The notes: generated by a model from the letters alone, not told the origin. 64,000 nucleotides of DNA from Pseudidiomarina woesei (GCF_001418345.1 NZ_LIPW01000005.1:1-64000); one strand, 5' to 3'; positions 17,824-28,329 are shown, counted from the stretch's first letter. Translations and numbers: made by a program.

Positions 17824-19836
17824 ATGTTGTTAAACCCGCGTCAACAAGAAGCTGTCAAAGCGATTGAAGGGCCAGTTCTGGTTCTGGCGGGTGCTGGTAG
17901 TGGTAAAACCCGCGTGATTACTGAGAAAATTGCGCACCTTATTCAGCGCTGTGGCTACCAAGCTCGACACATTGCAGCAGTAACATTTACCAACAAAGCC
18001 GCACGCGAGATGAAAGAGCGTGTTGGGCAAACATTAGGCCGCCAGTACACACGTGGGCTTACCGTATCTACTTTTCATACGTTGGGTTTGAATATTATTC
18101 GCAAAGAAGTGAAAAGCTTGAATATGAAGGCTGGCTTTTCGCTGTTTGACGACCAAGATTCGTTTGCGCTTTTAAAGGCACTTACTGAGCCAGAGCTTGA
18201 TGGTGATAAGAATTTATTAAAGTTGCTGCAAAGCCAAATCAGCAACTGGAAAAACGCCATGCTCAGCCCCGACCAAGTGCTGGACCAGGCGCAACAAGCA
18301 GACGAGCAGATGTTTGCTGAGTTCTACCGGCGTTATCAGCAAAATATGAAAGCCTGTAACGCGATAGACTTTGACGACTTAATTCTACTGCCAACGTTAT
18401 TGCTCAAGGCCGATGAAAAAGCACGCGAACGCTGGCAACAGAAGTTTCACTATTTGTTGGTGGACGAATACCAGGACACGAATACCAGTCAGTATGAACT
18501 GGTGCGTTTACTGGTTGGTGCTCGGGCTAACTTCACGGTGGTTGGCGATGACGACCAGTCGATTTATTCGTGGCGCGGCGCGCAGCCACAAAACTTGGCG
18601 TTGTTACAACGTGATTTCCCGGCGCTAAAAGTCATTAAGCTCGAACAAAACTATCGCTCGCACGGGCGCATTCTTAAAGCCGCCAATATTTTAATTGAAA
18701 ACAACCCGCACGTATTCGACAAAAAGCTATTTTCCGAAATGGAATATGGTGTTCCGCTGCGGGTTATCTATGGCCGCAACGAAGAGCATGAAGCTGAACG
18801 TGTCGTTGCAGAGATTGTTCGTCGCCGCTTTTTGGAGCGCACGCCTTATCATCAATTCGCAATTTTATACCGTGGTAACCACCAAGCACGTATTTTTGAA
18901 AAAGCCCTCATGAGTAACCGTATTCCCTACCGCATGACCGGTGGGCAAAGCTTTTTTGCACGGGCAGAAGTGAAAGATGTAATGGCGTATTTGCGGTTGC
19001 TGGTTAACCCCAGTGATGACACCGCTTTTATTCGCATTATTAACGTACCGAAGCGCGGCATTGGGCCTCACACAGTTGAACGCATTGGCGAGTTGGCTCA
19101 CGAGCTACATGTTAGTTTGTATGAAGCGGCTGACCACCAAGCTTTAAAAACCCGTCTAGGGGCGCGAGAATTTCAGTCGGTGCAATATTTTGTCGACTTT
19201 ATGAAGCGCACCGCTCGGCGCTGCGATCACACGCCTGAGGCTACCGGCGCTTTGTTCGACTTATTAAAGCTGATTGGTTATGAAGAATGGCTTTATGAAA
19301 GCAGCCCGAGCGTTAGCGCCGCCGAGATGCGCTGGAAGAACGTGAGCGAGTTAATGCGCTGGGTTAGCGAAATGCTTAAAGGTGACGATGACAACGAACC
19401 GGTCACGCTTGAGCAAGCCGTCGCTAAGCTATGTCTGCGCGACATGCTGTCTCGCAACGAAGAAGAAGAGCAAGGCGACCAAGTACAGCTGATGACGCTA
19501 CATGCTTCAAAAGGCCTGGAATTCCCCCATGTGTTTATGGTGGGCATGGAAGAAGGTATTCTTCCGCACCAATCAAGTATTGACGACAATATGGTTGAGG
19601 AAGAACGACGCCTTGCTTATGTGGGTATTACCCGTGCGCAGCAATCGCTTATTTTCACCATGGCCAAAGAACGTCGGCAATATGGCGACGTTGTTCGCCC
19701 TGAAGCTAGTCGTTTTTTGTATGAGCTACCGCAAGATGACTTAGAGTGGGAAGAGCAAGCCAAAGCCAACGAACAAGCACGTGAAACAGCACGCGCAAGC
19801 GGCTTGGCATTATTACGCAAAGCAATGGAAGACTAA
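17824..19836 (+). CDS. rep: ATP-dependent DNA helicase Rep
   Basis: A 670-residue superfamily 1A 3'-5' helicase. Visible motifs are [17 protein letters not shown] (motif I), [13 protein letters not shown] (Ia), [10 protein letters not shown] (II), [15 protein letters not shown] (III), [11 protein letters not shown] (IV), [15 protein letters not shown] (V) and [13 protein letters not shown] (VI). The short C-terminal tail and about 670-residue length point to Rep, the replisome accessory helicase, rather than UvrD. It converges on the GGDEF-EAL gene with only 7 bases between stops. Confidence 0.94.
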   Translation: MLLNPRQQEAVKAIEGPVLVLAGAGSGKTRVITEKIAHLIQRCGYQARHIAAVTFTNKAAREMKERVGQTLGRQYTRGLTVSTFHTLGLNIIRKEVKSLNMKAGFSLFDDQDSFALLKALTEPELDGDKNLLKLLQSQISNWKNAMLSPDQVLDQAQQADEQMFAEFYRRYQQNMKACNAIDFDDLILLPTLLLKADEKARERWQQKFHYLLVDEYQDTNTSQYELVRLLVGARANFTVVGDDDQSIYSWRGAQPQNLALLQRDFPALKVIKLEQNYRSHGRILKAANILIENNPHVFDKKLFSEMEYGVPLRVIYGRNEEHEAERVVAEIVRRRFLERTPYHQFAILYRGNHQARIFEKALMSNRIPYRMTGGQSFFARAEVKDVMAYLRLLVNPSDDTAFIRIINVPKRGIGPHTVERIGELAHELHVSLYEAADHQALKTRLGAREFQSVQYFVDFMKRTARRCDHTPEATGALFDLLKLIGYEEWLYESSPSVSAAEMRWKNVSELMRWVSEMLKGDDDNEPVTLEQAVAKLCLRDMLSRNEEEEQGDQVQLMTLHASKGLEFPHVFMVGMEEGILPHQSSIDDNMVEEERRLAYVGITRAQQSLIFTMAKERRQYGDVVRPEASRFLYELPQDDLEWEEQAKANEQARETARASGLALLRKAMED

Positions 19837-19843
19837 CTTGAGG

Positions 19844-22462
19844 TTAAGCGGTGCCCGCCGACTGCGCTTGCGTCGGCTGTTGTTGAGAAAGTGACTTTAC
19901 CTGTTCGGGTTCTCCAAACAGTATTCCCTGCCCTAAATTGACGCCGTTATGCACCAAAGCTTTTTGTTGGTCAGCAAGATCTATACCGGCAGCGGCTATT
20001 TCTATGCCTAAGTCGCGACATAAGTGAACCACGTTGCGCACCATGGTTTGTGCGCGCTGGCTGGTGGCTATATCAGCCACAAAACGTGGGTCGAGTTTCA
20101 CGTGAGTAAACGGATAATTCAAAATATATTGGAGTGCACCGGCGCTGCGCCCAAATTCATTCAGCGCAAGCCCCACGCCAAAGTCAGCAAGCTGACGCAA
20201 ACAGCTCAACTGACGTTTTGAGTTATCGTTCAGCTCGGTTTCGCTGAACTCTAGAATAAGTCTTTCAGGTGCCACACCTGAGCTTATAATAATTTCTTGC
20301 AGCGCTTTGACGTCGGCAAGCTTGAATAGGTGCTTTGCAGAAATGCTGACATATACCGGCATGGCATTATCGTCTTCAGCCAACAATTCGCAACAGCGCG
20401 TGAGCATCCATTGGTCAAGTGCCATGGTCATGCCGGTTTTTTCTGCAATCGCTAAAAACCGGTCGGCCGGTAGCAGGCTATCATCACGTTGCCAACGCAG
20501 CAGCAGTTCTTGCGCCACAGCTTGGTTTTTATTCAGCTCAAATACATTGAATTTCTGCAGCACAAAATCTTGGTCAAATTGCGCATGCCGTAATTCTGTT
20601 TCACGGTGTAGCGAGGCGACCAGATCTTTGTGAATACTTTCGTCAAACACGACATAACAACCACGCCCCATACTCTTCGCTTGATACATGGCTGCATCAG
20701 CGTCGCGCAATAACCGCTCAGCAGAGTCATTGCGTGACTTACACTCGGCGATACCAACACTAGCACCGGAATAATGCTCGCTTTCGCCAAACACAAAAGG
20801 TTGCTTCATTTTTTCAATAACGCGTGAGGCAATGTCTTTGGCGTCATCAATATGACGAATCATGTCTAATAAAATAACAAATTCGTCGCCGCCTAACCGG
20901 GCTACGGTGTCATTGTCACGAATGCATTCACCAATGCGACGGCTAGCTTCAAGTAAAAATTCGTCACCGGCAGAATGCCCTAGCGTGTCGTTGATCTCTT
21001 TGAACCGGTCTAGATCTACAAACAACACGGAGAAATTGTGATGCGGATAACGACGTTTGTGTTTGAGAGTTTGTTGCAAGCGCTCTGTAAACATTGAGCG
21101 GTTGGGCAAACCTGTAAGGGCGTCGTGGTGAGCGTCGTAAAACAGTTTTTCTTCAACTTTTTTACGGCGCTCAATTTCGTTCACCAGTTCTTCAGTGCGT
21201 TCGGCTACTTTACGTTCCAGATAAGCATTAACGCGGCGCACTTCTTCCGCATTACGACGGCGCTCAATCGCCACAGCAACGTGTTGTGAAACGAAATTCA
21301 AGAGCTCTAAGTCGTCTTGCTTGTAGGAAACGTCACCAGTATAAGTTTGTACCGACAGCACACCAATTACTTCGTCATCAACCACCAAAGGAGAACCTAG
21401 CCACTGTGTCGGTTGAGTACCATAATAACTGGTGGCGTCTTCAACTTCGCCTGAGCTGACCAATGTCTGGTACATGTCGGCGTCAATAAACACCGGTTTT
21501 TTGTGCCGAATAACATACTCGGTCATACCGCGCGCTAACGGGCGTTTTTTCTGCAGATTATTATCAAACGCATCGACGTAGTAAGGAAACTCGAGGTATT
21601 TTCGTTCGTCATCCAGCAGCGCTACGAAAAAGTTATCGTTGTTAATGAGTTGACCAATTTGCCGATGCAGTTGCTGGTAGAAACTCTGAATCGAGTCGGA
21701 GGTATTTGTTACCTCAGAAATTGCGAATAAAACAGTACTCAGCTGCTGAGCCCGTTCACGTTCTGAAATTTCTGATTTTAAATCGTCGTTTATTTGCCGC
21801 AGCTTGGCCGTTTGATGCGCAATTTCTTCTTGCATCATCTCGCGCTGCCGCACCCGCTCAAGTGCATTAACAATATGCTGCGAAACGAACATGAATAGTT
21901 CTTTGTCGGCTTCGCTGTAGCGTACGTCTTCGGTGTAACTTTGTACTACCATGGCACCAATGACGCGGCTATCGGAATGCAATGGCACCCCTAGCCAGTC
22001 AACCGGAGCAGCCCCTAAGTCCCGAATTTCGCCGCTGTCGCATAACCGATTAAATACCTCTTCGTCATACAAAAACGGCTTACCCGTGCGCATAACGTAA
22101 CCAGTTAACCCCTTGCCTAATAATTCAGCCGGAATAGCTTTTAGCGATGGTATGTCGTCATATTCGTCAACGAAATAAACAAAACGGACAGTGTCTTCAA
22201 CCTGGTCGTGCAAACAAATAAAGAAGTTCTTCGCCACCATAAGGTCGCCAATAATAGCGTGCACCGACTGATAAAATTGCTCCATGTCGGTTACCGACGA
22301 GGCCAGCTCCGAAATTTTAAACAGCGCTTTTTGAATAACTTCCGATTGGCGGTATTTCGTGGTGAGGTCTTTCAGGCGAGCAACAGCCTTGCGCAGGCGC
22401 GCAATTTCTCGCTGCTGTTTTCGGTGCAGCTCGTTGGTTTCAGCTTCGTGACGCTGTCGCAT
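19844..22462 (-). CDS. GAF-GAF-GGDEF-EAL protein: likely cyclase with degenerate EAL
   Basis: An 872-residue cytoplasmic signalling protein. Domains in order: a coiled coil (1-45), two similar GAF sensor domains (about 55-210 and 245-400), a second coiled coil (405-440), GGDEF (445-610) and EAL (620-855). The cyclase site is intact (RLGGDEF, residues 522-528) and is preceded by an RxxD inhibitory site (R515-D518). The EAL domain keeps E652 but reads ELL. The paired catalytic aspartates of DDFG are N768 and E769, the later glutamate is lost in AAAGID, and the early Asn is replaced. It therefore probably makes cyclic di-GMP and uses the EAL part only for binding. The two GAF domains look like a tandem duplication. 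Ligand unknown. Confidence 0.9.
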   Translation of the reverse strand: MRQRHEAETNELHRKQQREIARLRKAVARLKDLTTKYRQSEVIQKALFKISELASSVTDMEQFYQSVHAIIGDLMVAKNFFICLHDQVEDTVRFVYFVDEYDDIPSLKAIPAELLGKGLTGYVMRTGKPFLYDEEVFNRLCDSGEIRDLGAAPVDWLGVPLHSDSRVIGAMVVQSYTEDVRYSEADKELFMFVSQHIVNALERVRQREMMQEEIAHQTAKLRQINDDLKSEISERERAQQLSTVLFAISEVTNTSDSIQSFYQQLHRQIGQLINNDNFFVALLDDERKYLEFPYYVDAFDNNLQKKRPLARGMTEYVIRHKKPVFIDADMYQTLVSSGEVEDATSYYGTQPTQWLGSPLVVDDEVIGVLSVQTYTGDVSYKQDDLELLNFVSQHVAVAIERRRNAEEVRRVNAYLERKVAERTEELVNEIERRKKVEEKLFYDAHHDALTGLPNRSMFTERLQQTLKHKRRYPHHNFSVLFVDLDRFKEINDTLGHSAGDEFLLEASRRIGECIRDNDTVARLGGDEFVILLDMIRHIDDAKDIASRVIEKMKQPFVFGESEHYSGASVGIAECKSRNDSAERLLRDADAAMYQAKSMGRGCYVVFDESIHKDLVASLHRETELRHAQFDQDFVLQKFNVFELNKNQAVAQELLLRWQRDDSLLPADRFLAIAEKTGMTMALDQWMLTRCCELLAEDDNAMPVYVSISAKHLFKLADVKALQEIIISSGVAPERLILEFSETELNDNSKRQLSCLRQLADFGVGLALNEFGRSAGALQYILNYPFTHVKLDPRFVADIATSQRAQTMVRNVVHLCRDLGIEIAAAGIDLADQQKALVHNGVNLGQGILFGEPEQVKSLSQQQPTQAQSAGTA

Positions 22463-22633
22463 GTTCTGTTTTTATAGTTTTATTTTATATTTTGAGCATC
22501 GCATTGTTTGTTATTTGACCAAATATATACTGATGTTTGGCGTAAAAACAATGTAAACTTTTAGTAAATGTAACGCCTGAGTATAACTTTCATGTGCGCA
22601 TTAGAAAAGTACTTTGGTTAAATTACAGGCATA

Positions 22634-22657
22634 AAAAAACCGCCGCAGCGGTTTTTT
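22634..22657 (-). terminator. Intrinsic terminator of the cytochrome c5 gene
   Basis: A stem of AAAAAACCGC (22634-22643) pairs with GCGGTTTTTT (22648-22657) around a CGCA tetraloop, flanked by A-runs and T-runs on both strands. It is 35 bases beyond the cytochrome stop codon on minus. The symmetrical A/T runs would let it work in both directions. Confidence 0.88.
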
Positions 22658-22692
22658 CATCATAAATACTGTGAATATTGGTCAGAAATCGC

Positions 22693-23118
22693 TTAGATTT
22701 CTTCGATCATGTAATCAATAGCTGCTTGAATTTCTTCATCGCTACAGTCGTTACACGTACCTTTTGGTGGCATTGCATTATAGCCTTCAATAGCATGCTT
22801 GAGCACTGTATCCATGCCTTGCGCTAAGCGCGGCTCCCAATCAGCTGCATTATTCAATTTCGGGGCGCCTAGCACACCTGAGGTGTGGCACGCTGCACAA
22901 AACTTGTTGTATACCGCGTCACCTGAACGTGTGCCACCAGCGCCACCGGTTGCTGCAGCTGAAGCACCAGCAACACGTACTTGTGCAACTGGAGCAATAC
23001 GCTCTTTAATGTCATCATTACTTTGTTGCGGCATCATAGCAGCACTAGCGCTACCAACTGCTAAAGCGATTGCAGCAACCCAAACACGGCTAGATTTTAC
23101 GACTTTCAGTACGTTCAC
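22693..23118 (-). CDS. Cytochrome c5-like periplasmic monohaem cytochrome
   Basis: A 141-residue class I cytochrome c. A Sec signal peptide (about residues 1-27) is followed by an Ala/Gly-rich linker, the haem site C74-A-A-C-H78, and the axial methionine M116 in YNAMPPKG. Residues C122 and C125 (CNDC) form the extra disulphide typical of cytochrome c5. It carries electrons in the periplasm. The start is a GTG at 23118, supported by AGGAG 6 bases upstream. It is divergent from dinB and ends at a strong terminator. Confidence 0.9.
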   Translation of the reverse strand: MNVLKVVKSSRVWVAAIALAVGSASAAMMPQQSNDDIKERIAPVAQVRVAGASAAATGGAGGTRSGDAVYNKFCAACHTSGVLGAPKLNNAADWEPRLAQGMDTVLKHAIEGYNAMPPKGTCNDCSDEEIQAAIDYMIEEI

Positions 23119-23210
23119 AGTGGACTCCTGTATAAGCTGATGAGCTTGCTTGCTCGTTTCGTTGTTGCGATTATAGCCAGATTCCGTCCAAGGTTAAACA
23201 CTTCCGTGCT

Positions 23211-24293
23211 ATGTCAGAAAATACAGATTTAAATACGCGAAAAATAGCTTTATTGGATCTCGACGCATTTTTTGCCAGCGCTGAAGTTTTGCGCGACCCT
23301 AGCTTACGTAATAAACCTTTTGCCGTAGGCGGTGGCGGTGAACGCGGCGTAGTCGCAACGGCTAACTATCTGGCTAGGCAGTTTGGTGTACGCAGTGCCA
23401 TGAGTGGCGCTCACGCTCGGCGGTTGTGCCCCAATTTGCACTTTGTGTCACCTGACCACACCTATTACCGCGAACTTTCAAAACAGGTGCTCGCGGTGTT
23501 ACTAGAAACGACAGCGCTGGTTGAACCCGCTTCTATTGATGAGTTTTACCTAGACTTAACCCACAATACGCAATACCACGGTAGCGCCAGCGTAACGATG
23601 GAAAGCATTCGGCATCGGCTACGTGGCATGGGGCTAACCGCGTCGGCCGGCATTTCCAATCAAAAAATGGTGGCGAAAATTGCCAGCGAAGAGCGCAAAC
23701 CCGACGGACAGTTTGTAGTGCCACCGAATGCTGTTATGGACTACATTGGCCAGCTGCAGCTAACACGTATTCCCGGGGTTGGGCCTAAAAGCTTAGAGCG
23801 ATTAAATTACGCTGGTTATTTTACTGGGCATGACATTCAGCAATGTGATCTGCCTAAACTTCAAGAATTACTAGGTGACAAGTCGGGCTGGCTACTATAC
23901 CAGCGCTGCCACGGGCACGACCCACGCCCAGTGGTGACCGAACGTGTACGCAAAAGTGTTGGGGTTGAAGAAACCTTACCGCAAGACATGCACCAACTGC
24001 GGCAAGTTGAGCAGTTTATTGACGAAGTGTTGTTACCGCAGTTGCAAAAACGCTTACGGATAACACGCTGGCAGCAAGCACACATAAAAAGCCAAACCGT
24101 GAAACTTAAATTTGGCGACTTTCAGCAAACCACTGTGTCGCGTACGCTACAAACCGCCTCGCCAAGTTTGTTTTATCAACTTGTTCGTGAAGCTTGGGAG
24201 CGCCGAAATCATCGCGGTGTAAGGCTTATTGGCATTAGTGTGGCGCTGCCCGACCCTGATGATCAACTGCAACTTGAACTAGAATTAGAGTAA
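23211..24293 (+). CDS. dinB: DNA polymerase IV (Y-family, error-prone)
   Basis: A 360-residue translesion polymerase. The metal-binding residues lie in LLDLDAFFASAE (D16) and SIDEFYLDLT, where family members usually have SIDEAYLD. The thumb HhH motif is RIPGVGPKSLERL and the little finger covers about 240-345. The C-terminus ends QLQLELE, a beta-clamp binding motif. No SOS box (CTGT-N8-ACAG) is visible upstream, so LexA control is not evident. The last 31 bases overlap the end of the convergent prephenate dehydratase gene. Confidence 0.93.
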   Translation: MSENTDLNTRKIALLDLDAFFASAEVLRDPSLRNKPFAVGGGGERGVVATANYLARQFGVRSAMSGAHARRLCPNLHFVSPDHTYYRELSKQVLAVLLETTALVEPASIDEFYLDLTHNTQYHGSASVTMESIRHRLRGMGLTASAGISNQKMVAKIASEERKPDGQFVVPPNAVMDYIGQLQLTRIPGVGPKSLERLNYAGYFTGHDIQQCDLPKLQELLGDKSGWLLYQRCHGHDPRPVVTERVRKSVGVEETLPQDMHQLRQVEQFIDEVLLPQLQKRLRITRWQQAHIKSQTVKLKFGDFQQTTVSRTLQTASPSLFYQLVREAWERRNHRGVRLIGISVALPDPDDQLQLELELE

Positions 24294-25120
24294 ACATAAC
24301 TACCAAGTTCAATCACGCGGTTGCGCAGTTTCACAGCGCTTAAGGCGGACTGCACTCGCGGGTGTTCTAAGTGCCCTTCAAGCTCAATAAAAAAATGGTA
24401 CTGGCCAAATTTTTGACCTGTCGGCCGAGAAACCAAAGCTAGTAAGTTAACTTGGTGCACGGCAAAAGCCTGTAAATGCTCAAGTAATAAGCCTGGGTGA
24501 TCTTGATCATCAACGATGACAATAGACGACTTATAGTGCTTATCGGGCTGAGCTGCTGCCAAGGGCTGTGGATGCTGTACGGCGACAAAGCGCGTGACGT
24601 TATGAGCGTAATCTGTCACATCGTGCACCACCTGAGCAAATTCATGCTTAGCTAATAACGCTTCGGTTATTAAGTGTTCGGGCACAATTGCAGCGGCTGG
24701 GGTTTGGCAGTTAAGTAGTAATTCTAGCGACTCAGTATTGCTGGCAGTGGTTACCACATCGCCCTCGTGTTGCGCGAGCCAGTCTGAGCATTGCCCCTGG
24801 GCTACAAACTGAGCAAACACGCGCTGCGGCTCTTGGTGGTTCGCCACCACAGAAAAACGTACTGGAATGGCGAGTTCAGCGATAATTTGCAGCGGTTGCC
24901 GCACAAAGCTGTCGACCACTGGCGAAACAATGCCTTCAACGATATTTTCGAGTGGTACCACGGCAATATCATGGTGCGATGGCACACTTGCCAAGGTGCG
25001 CTGTAAGCTTGGATAGAGCGCATAATGCATGTGTTCATACTGTTTCGCGAATTCCCAAACCGCCAGTTCAGAAAATGTGCCGGCCGGCCCAAGTGTTGCA
25101 ATAGGTATACGGTTTGTCAT
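24263..25120 (-). CDS. Prephenate dehydratase (stand-alone) with ACT domain
   Basis: A 285-residue enzyme that converts prephenate to phenylpyruvate in phenylalanine synthesis. The catalytic domain starts IATLGPAGTFSE and contains the key Thr in AHNVTRFVAV. The C-terminal ACT domain (about 195-285) includes SRPTGQKFGQYHFFIELEGH, the phenylalanine-binding region for feedback control. There is no chorismate mutase domain, unlike E. coli PheA, so the mutase step must be encoded elsewhere. The ATG at 25120 fits the family; a TTG at 25135 is possible. The serine-rich tail overlaps dinB. Confidence 0.9.
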   Translation of the reverse strand: MTNRIPIATLGPAGTFSELAVWEFAKQYEHMHYALYPSLQRTLASVPSHHDIAVVPLENIVEGIVSPVVDSFVRQPLQIIAELAIPVRFSVVANHQEPQRVFAQFVAQGQCSDWLAQHEGDVVTTASNTESLELLLNCQTPAAAIVPEHLITEALLAKHEFAQVVHDVTDYAHNVTRFVAVQHPQPLAAAQPDKHYKSSIVIVDDQDHPGLLLEHLQAFAVHQVNLLALVSRPTGQKFGQYHFFIELEGHLEHPRVQSALSAVKLRNRVIELGSYVYSNSSSSCS

Positions 25121-25281
25121 TAGCGCGTTGTGCAAATTGAAAGTTATACCTACAAATTACATGGTTTATAACACCTTCGCTAGTATCAGTTTGTTGTGTT
25201 TGGCACGACAATACTGCTAAATTGCGCAGAGAATGTGTCCTTGGCACAATAGCGGCAAACAATAATAGAAAGGCACAGAAT

Positions 25282-26655
25282 ATGGGTTGGATGTCAGTAA
25301 TTCCTCCACTGGTAGCAATTTTAGTGGTGTTTTGGCGCAAAGAAGTCATTGTTGCCCTACTTTTAGCGATTGCCTCTTCAGAATTGCTTCTCATGTGGCA
25401 TATGAACGAATCATTACTGTACACCTTCGTAGCCACCCTTGAGCGAATTGTCGCCGTGTTTGGTTCAGCTGGGAATTCACGAATTTTAATTTTCAGCTTA
25501 ATGGTCGGTGCCTTACTGGCCTACATTCGCGAGTCTGGTGGCGTTGCCGCTACTGTTGAGGCGTTGCTGGCTCGAGGGTTAGGAAAAACCAAACGTAGCG
25601 CCAGCTTAATGACCGTTTTTACCGGCGTTTTCGTGTTTATCGAGTCGAACCTAAGTGTGTTGACTGCGGGTATTTTGTCACGCGGCTTATTCGAAAAGTT
25701 AGGCATGAGTCGTGCGCGACTTGCCTACTTAATTGACAGCACCAGCGCCCCAATTTGCATATTAATTTTACTCAACGGCTGGGGTGCCTATGTATTAGGT
25801 ATGCTTGAGCAGCAAAACCTACCTGGCTCGTCAGTAGCTACCCTTTGGGCAACGATTCCCTTCAACTTTTATGCGCTCGTCACATTAGTTTTGGTGTTTT
25901 ACACCGCAATAAGTGGCAAAGTTCATGGCCCAATGCGCGCCATTGAAGCACAGCCTCAGCCGCACCAAGACTTGCCTGAACATGTGCCTAGCAACAGTAA
26001 AGCGCGCTATATGCTGGTGCCGTTGTTGGTCATGGTATTTGGCATGGTGGCCTTTATGTTCGGTACTGGCGGTGGCGATATCACCCAAGGCGACGGTTCG
26101 AAATCTGTGCTTTATGCCACGGCTTTAGCGTGCGTAGTTGCTTACCTTATGCTGCTGGCAAGCAAACGTAAAAGTCATCAGCAATTGGTCAATATCGGTT
26201 TTAAAGGTATGTCCGAGCTCTTGCCGTTAGTCAGCATTGTGCTGCTGTCTTTAGCGCTTGGCAGTAGCTTGCGCGAGTTAGGCACTGGCATATTTTTAGC
26301 CAATTTAGTCGGTGACTTTTTACCATTAATTTTAATTGCACCTATGTTATTTCTTGCCGGAGCACTGATATCCTTCACCACAGGAACATCTTGGGGCACG
26401 TTTGCCATACTAATTCCCATTGCCGCGCCCATGATAGTCGCGCTTAATTTACCTGCCCCGTTGCTGCTCGCCGCGGTATTAGGTGGTGGCGTATTTGGTG
26501 ACCATTGCTCGCCCATTTCCGACACCACCGCAGTGTCTGCATTGGCTTCGGGGTGCGACTTGCTTGAACATGTACGCACTCAGTTACCCTACGCACTAAC
26601 TGGCGGCGTTATAACCTTTGTGCTGTATATTATTGCCAGCTTTGTCATGATTTAA
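25282..26655 (+). CDS. NhaC-type Na+/H+ antiporter family transporter
   Basis: About 457 residues with 10-12 membrane helices. The signature GDHCSPISDTTAVSALASGCDLLEHVRTQ near residue 405 is typical of the NhaC/ion transporter superfamily, and FIESNLSVLTAGILSRG and DSTSAPICILI are internal motifs of the same kind. It probably exchanges Na+ for protons, fitting a marine bacterium, but related members import amino acids. I start at the ATG at 25282 (GAAAGGC upstream) rather than 25222. It is followed by alr after 8 bases, with AAGGAG in the gap, so they form an operon. Confidence 0.82.
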   Translation: MGWMSVIPPLVAILVVFWRKEVIVALLLAIASSELLLMWHMNESLLYTFVATLERIVAVFGSAGNSRILIFSLMVGALLAYIRESGGVAATVEALLARGLGKTKRSASLMTVFTGVFVFIESNLSVLTAGILSRGLFEKLGMSRARLAYLIDSTSAPICILILLNGWGAYVLGMLEQQNLPGSSVATLWATIPFNFYALVTLVLVFYTAISGKVHGPMRAIEAQPQPHQDLPEHVPSNSKARYMLVPLLVMVFGMVAFMFGTGGGDITQGDGSKSVLYATALACVVAYLMLLASKRKSHQQLVNIGFKGMSELLPLVSIVLLSLALGSSLRELGTGIFLANLVGDFLPLILIAPMLFLAGALISFTTGTSWGTFAILIPIAAPMIVALNLPAPLLLAAVLGGGVFGDHCSPISDTTAVSALASGCDLLEHVRTQLPYALTGGVITFVLYIIASFVMI

Positions 26656-26663
26656 GGAGCCCC

Positions 26664-27770
26664 ATGAATAACGGAGTGCACTTTCGCCCAACCCGCGCAG
26701 AAATTAGCCGCCAAGCCCTTGAAAATAATGCGCGCGTTGCTCGTCAGCTAGCGGCAGACGCACGCCTTATTGGGGTGGTGAAGGCCGACGGATACGGCCA
26801 TGGCATGCTGACGGTTGCCAATGCTATAGCGCCTTATGTTGATGCCTTTGCAGTGGCGTTTGTGGACGAAGCTGTGCAATTGCGTAATGCCGGTTTTCAA
26901 CAACCGGTGATCTTGCTTGAAGGCTGTTTTAGCGAGGCTGAGTTGCCCATTTGCGCACATTACAATTTTCAACCGGTGGTACATCAACAAGAACAGCTAA
27001 ATGCAATAACCACCGCTCGACTAGTGCGCCCGTTGGCGGTATGGCTGAAAGTGGACACTGGTATGCACCGGCTAGGTTGGGCGCCTGAACAGGTGGCAGA
27101 GGCTTATCAACAGTTAAAGCGTTGCCCACAAGTCGCTAGCGTGACCATGATGTCGCACTTTGCCGCGGCCGATTCCCACAACCATAAACTCAATCAACAG
27201 CAACTTGAATTATTTGAAGATGCTTGCGCGGTGACCGAAGCCAATTTAGACCTAAGCGTCGCGAACTCTGCCGCGTTGGTCAGCACCGCCATTGACTTGG
27301 CACACCCCAGCCAGCAATGGGTACGTTCGGGTATTCTAATTTATGGTGACAACCCAAGCTCTTCACAGCTTCCTGCACCGCTACAAAGTGTCATGCGACT
27401 GGTTGCTGCGGTGATTGCAATTCGCGATATCAAAGCGGGCGACACTGTCAGTTATGGCGGCACATGGGAAGCCAAACGTGATAGTACAATAGCAACTGTC
27501 TCGATTGGTTACGCTGACGGTTATCCGCGTCACGCTAAAAACGGCACACCAGTATTTATAAACGGTCACAAAGCACATTTAGCGGGAACCGTAACCATGG
27601 ACATGATCATGGTAGATATCACCGACGTTCCCGAAGTGAACATCGGTGATGAAGTTGAATTGTGGGGAGCAAATGTTTCAGTTGCCGAGATCGCCCAGTG
27701 TGCAGACACTATCAGCTACGACTTGCTCACTGGTGTTAGTGCTCGCGTACCACGCGTACCTGTCAGCTAA
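26664..27770 (+). CDS. alr: Alanine racemase
   Basis: A 368-residue fold-type III PLP enzyme supplying D-alanine for peptidoglycan or using it in catabolism. The PLP lysine is K40 in VVKADGYGHG, and the second catalytic tyrosine lies in SIGYADGYPRH. MDMIMVDIT is the conserved C-terminal beta-domain motif. It follows the NhaC-like transporter with an 8-base gap and an AAGGAG ribosome binding site, so it is co-transcribed. That pairing hints that the transporter could carry alanine or another amino acid with Na+, but this is inference. Confidence 0.94.
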   Translation: MNNGVHFRPTRAEISRQALENNARVARQLAADARLIGVVKADGYGHGMLTVANAIAPYVDAFAVAFVDEAVQLRNAGFQQPVILLEGCFSEAELPICAHYNFQPVVHQQEQLNAITTARLVRPLAVWLKVDTGMHRLGWAPEQVAEAYQQLKRCPQVASVTMMSHFAAADSHNHKLNQQQLELFEDACAVTEANLDLSVANSAALVSTAIDLAHPSQQWVRSGILIYGDNPSSSQLPAPLQSVMRLVAAVIAIRDIKAGDTVSYGGTWEAKRDSTIATVSIGYADGYPRHAKNGTPVFINGHKAHLAGTVTMDMIMVDITDVPEVNIGDEVELWGANVSVAEIAQCADTISYDLLTGVSARVPRVPVS

Positions 27771-27779
27771 CTTTATTAT

Positions 27780-28280
27780 TTAATCGTCACCACTTTTACG
27801 CGTTAAGCGGTCGAGATAACCCATAGCAAACGCCGAACCCACGAAAGTTAGGTGCATAATGACATACCATTTTATGGTGGTTTCTGTCAGGTTTTCGGCG
27901 TTCATAAACACTTTTAATAAGTGAATTGACGAAATCGCCACAATAGACGCGGCCACTTTGTTTTTTAAGCCACCTGAGTCAATTTTGCCAAGCCACGCGA
28001 GCTTTTCGGTGTCGTTGTTAATATTGAGCGTTGACACAAAGTTTTCATAACCACTAAGCATGACCATAACCAATAACCCCCCCACTAACGCTATATCAAT
28101 TAACGTAAGTGTAAGCAGAATAAGGTCTACTTCTTTTATTGTGAAAATAATCGGTACCACGTGGTATAGCTCTTGAAAGAACTTAATACCAAGCAGAAAA
28201 ACCGCCAAACTTAAACCTAAGTAAATTGGCGCTAGCAGCCAACGCAAACTGTACATCAAGTTTTCAAGAAAACGTTCCAT
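27780..28280 (-). CDS. yqhA: YqhA/UPF0114 family inner-membrane protein
   Basis: A 166-residue protein with three or four membrane helices. Family marks are the N-terminal [19 protein letters not shown], the central [12 protein letters not shown], and [19 protein letters not shown] followed by a C-terminal helix. Function is unknown across the family. It converges on alr with 9 bases between stops, so no terminator is visible there. Confidence 0.9.
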   Translation of the reverse strand: MERFLENLMYSLRWLLAPIYLGLSLAVFLLGIKFFQELYHVVPIIFTIKEVDLILLTLTLIDIALVGGLLVMVMLSGYENFVSTLNINNDTEKLAWLGKIDSGGLKNKVAASIVAISSIHLLKVFMNAENLTETTIKWYVIMHLTFVGSAFAMGYLDRLTRKSGDD

Positions 28281-28329
28281 GATTGTCTTTGCTCTTTGTG
28301 AACTGTATCTAGCGCCATAATATCAATAT

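Noticed and set aside
23119-23210. LexA (SOS) box for dinB
   Set aside because: A CTGT is present but no matching ACAG at the right spacing.
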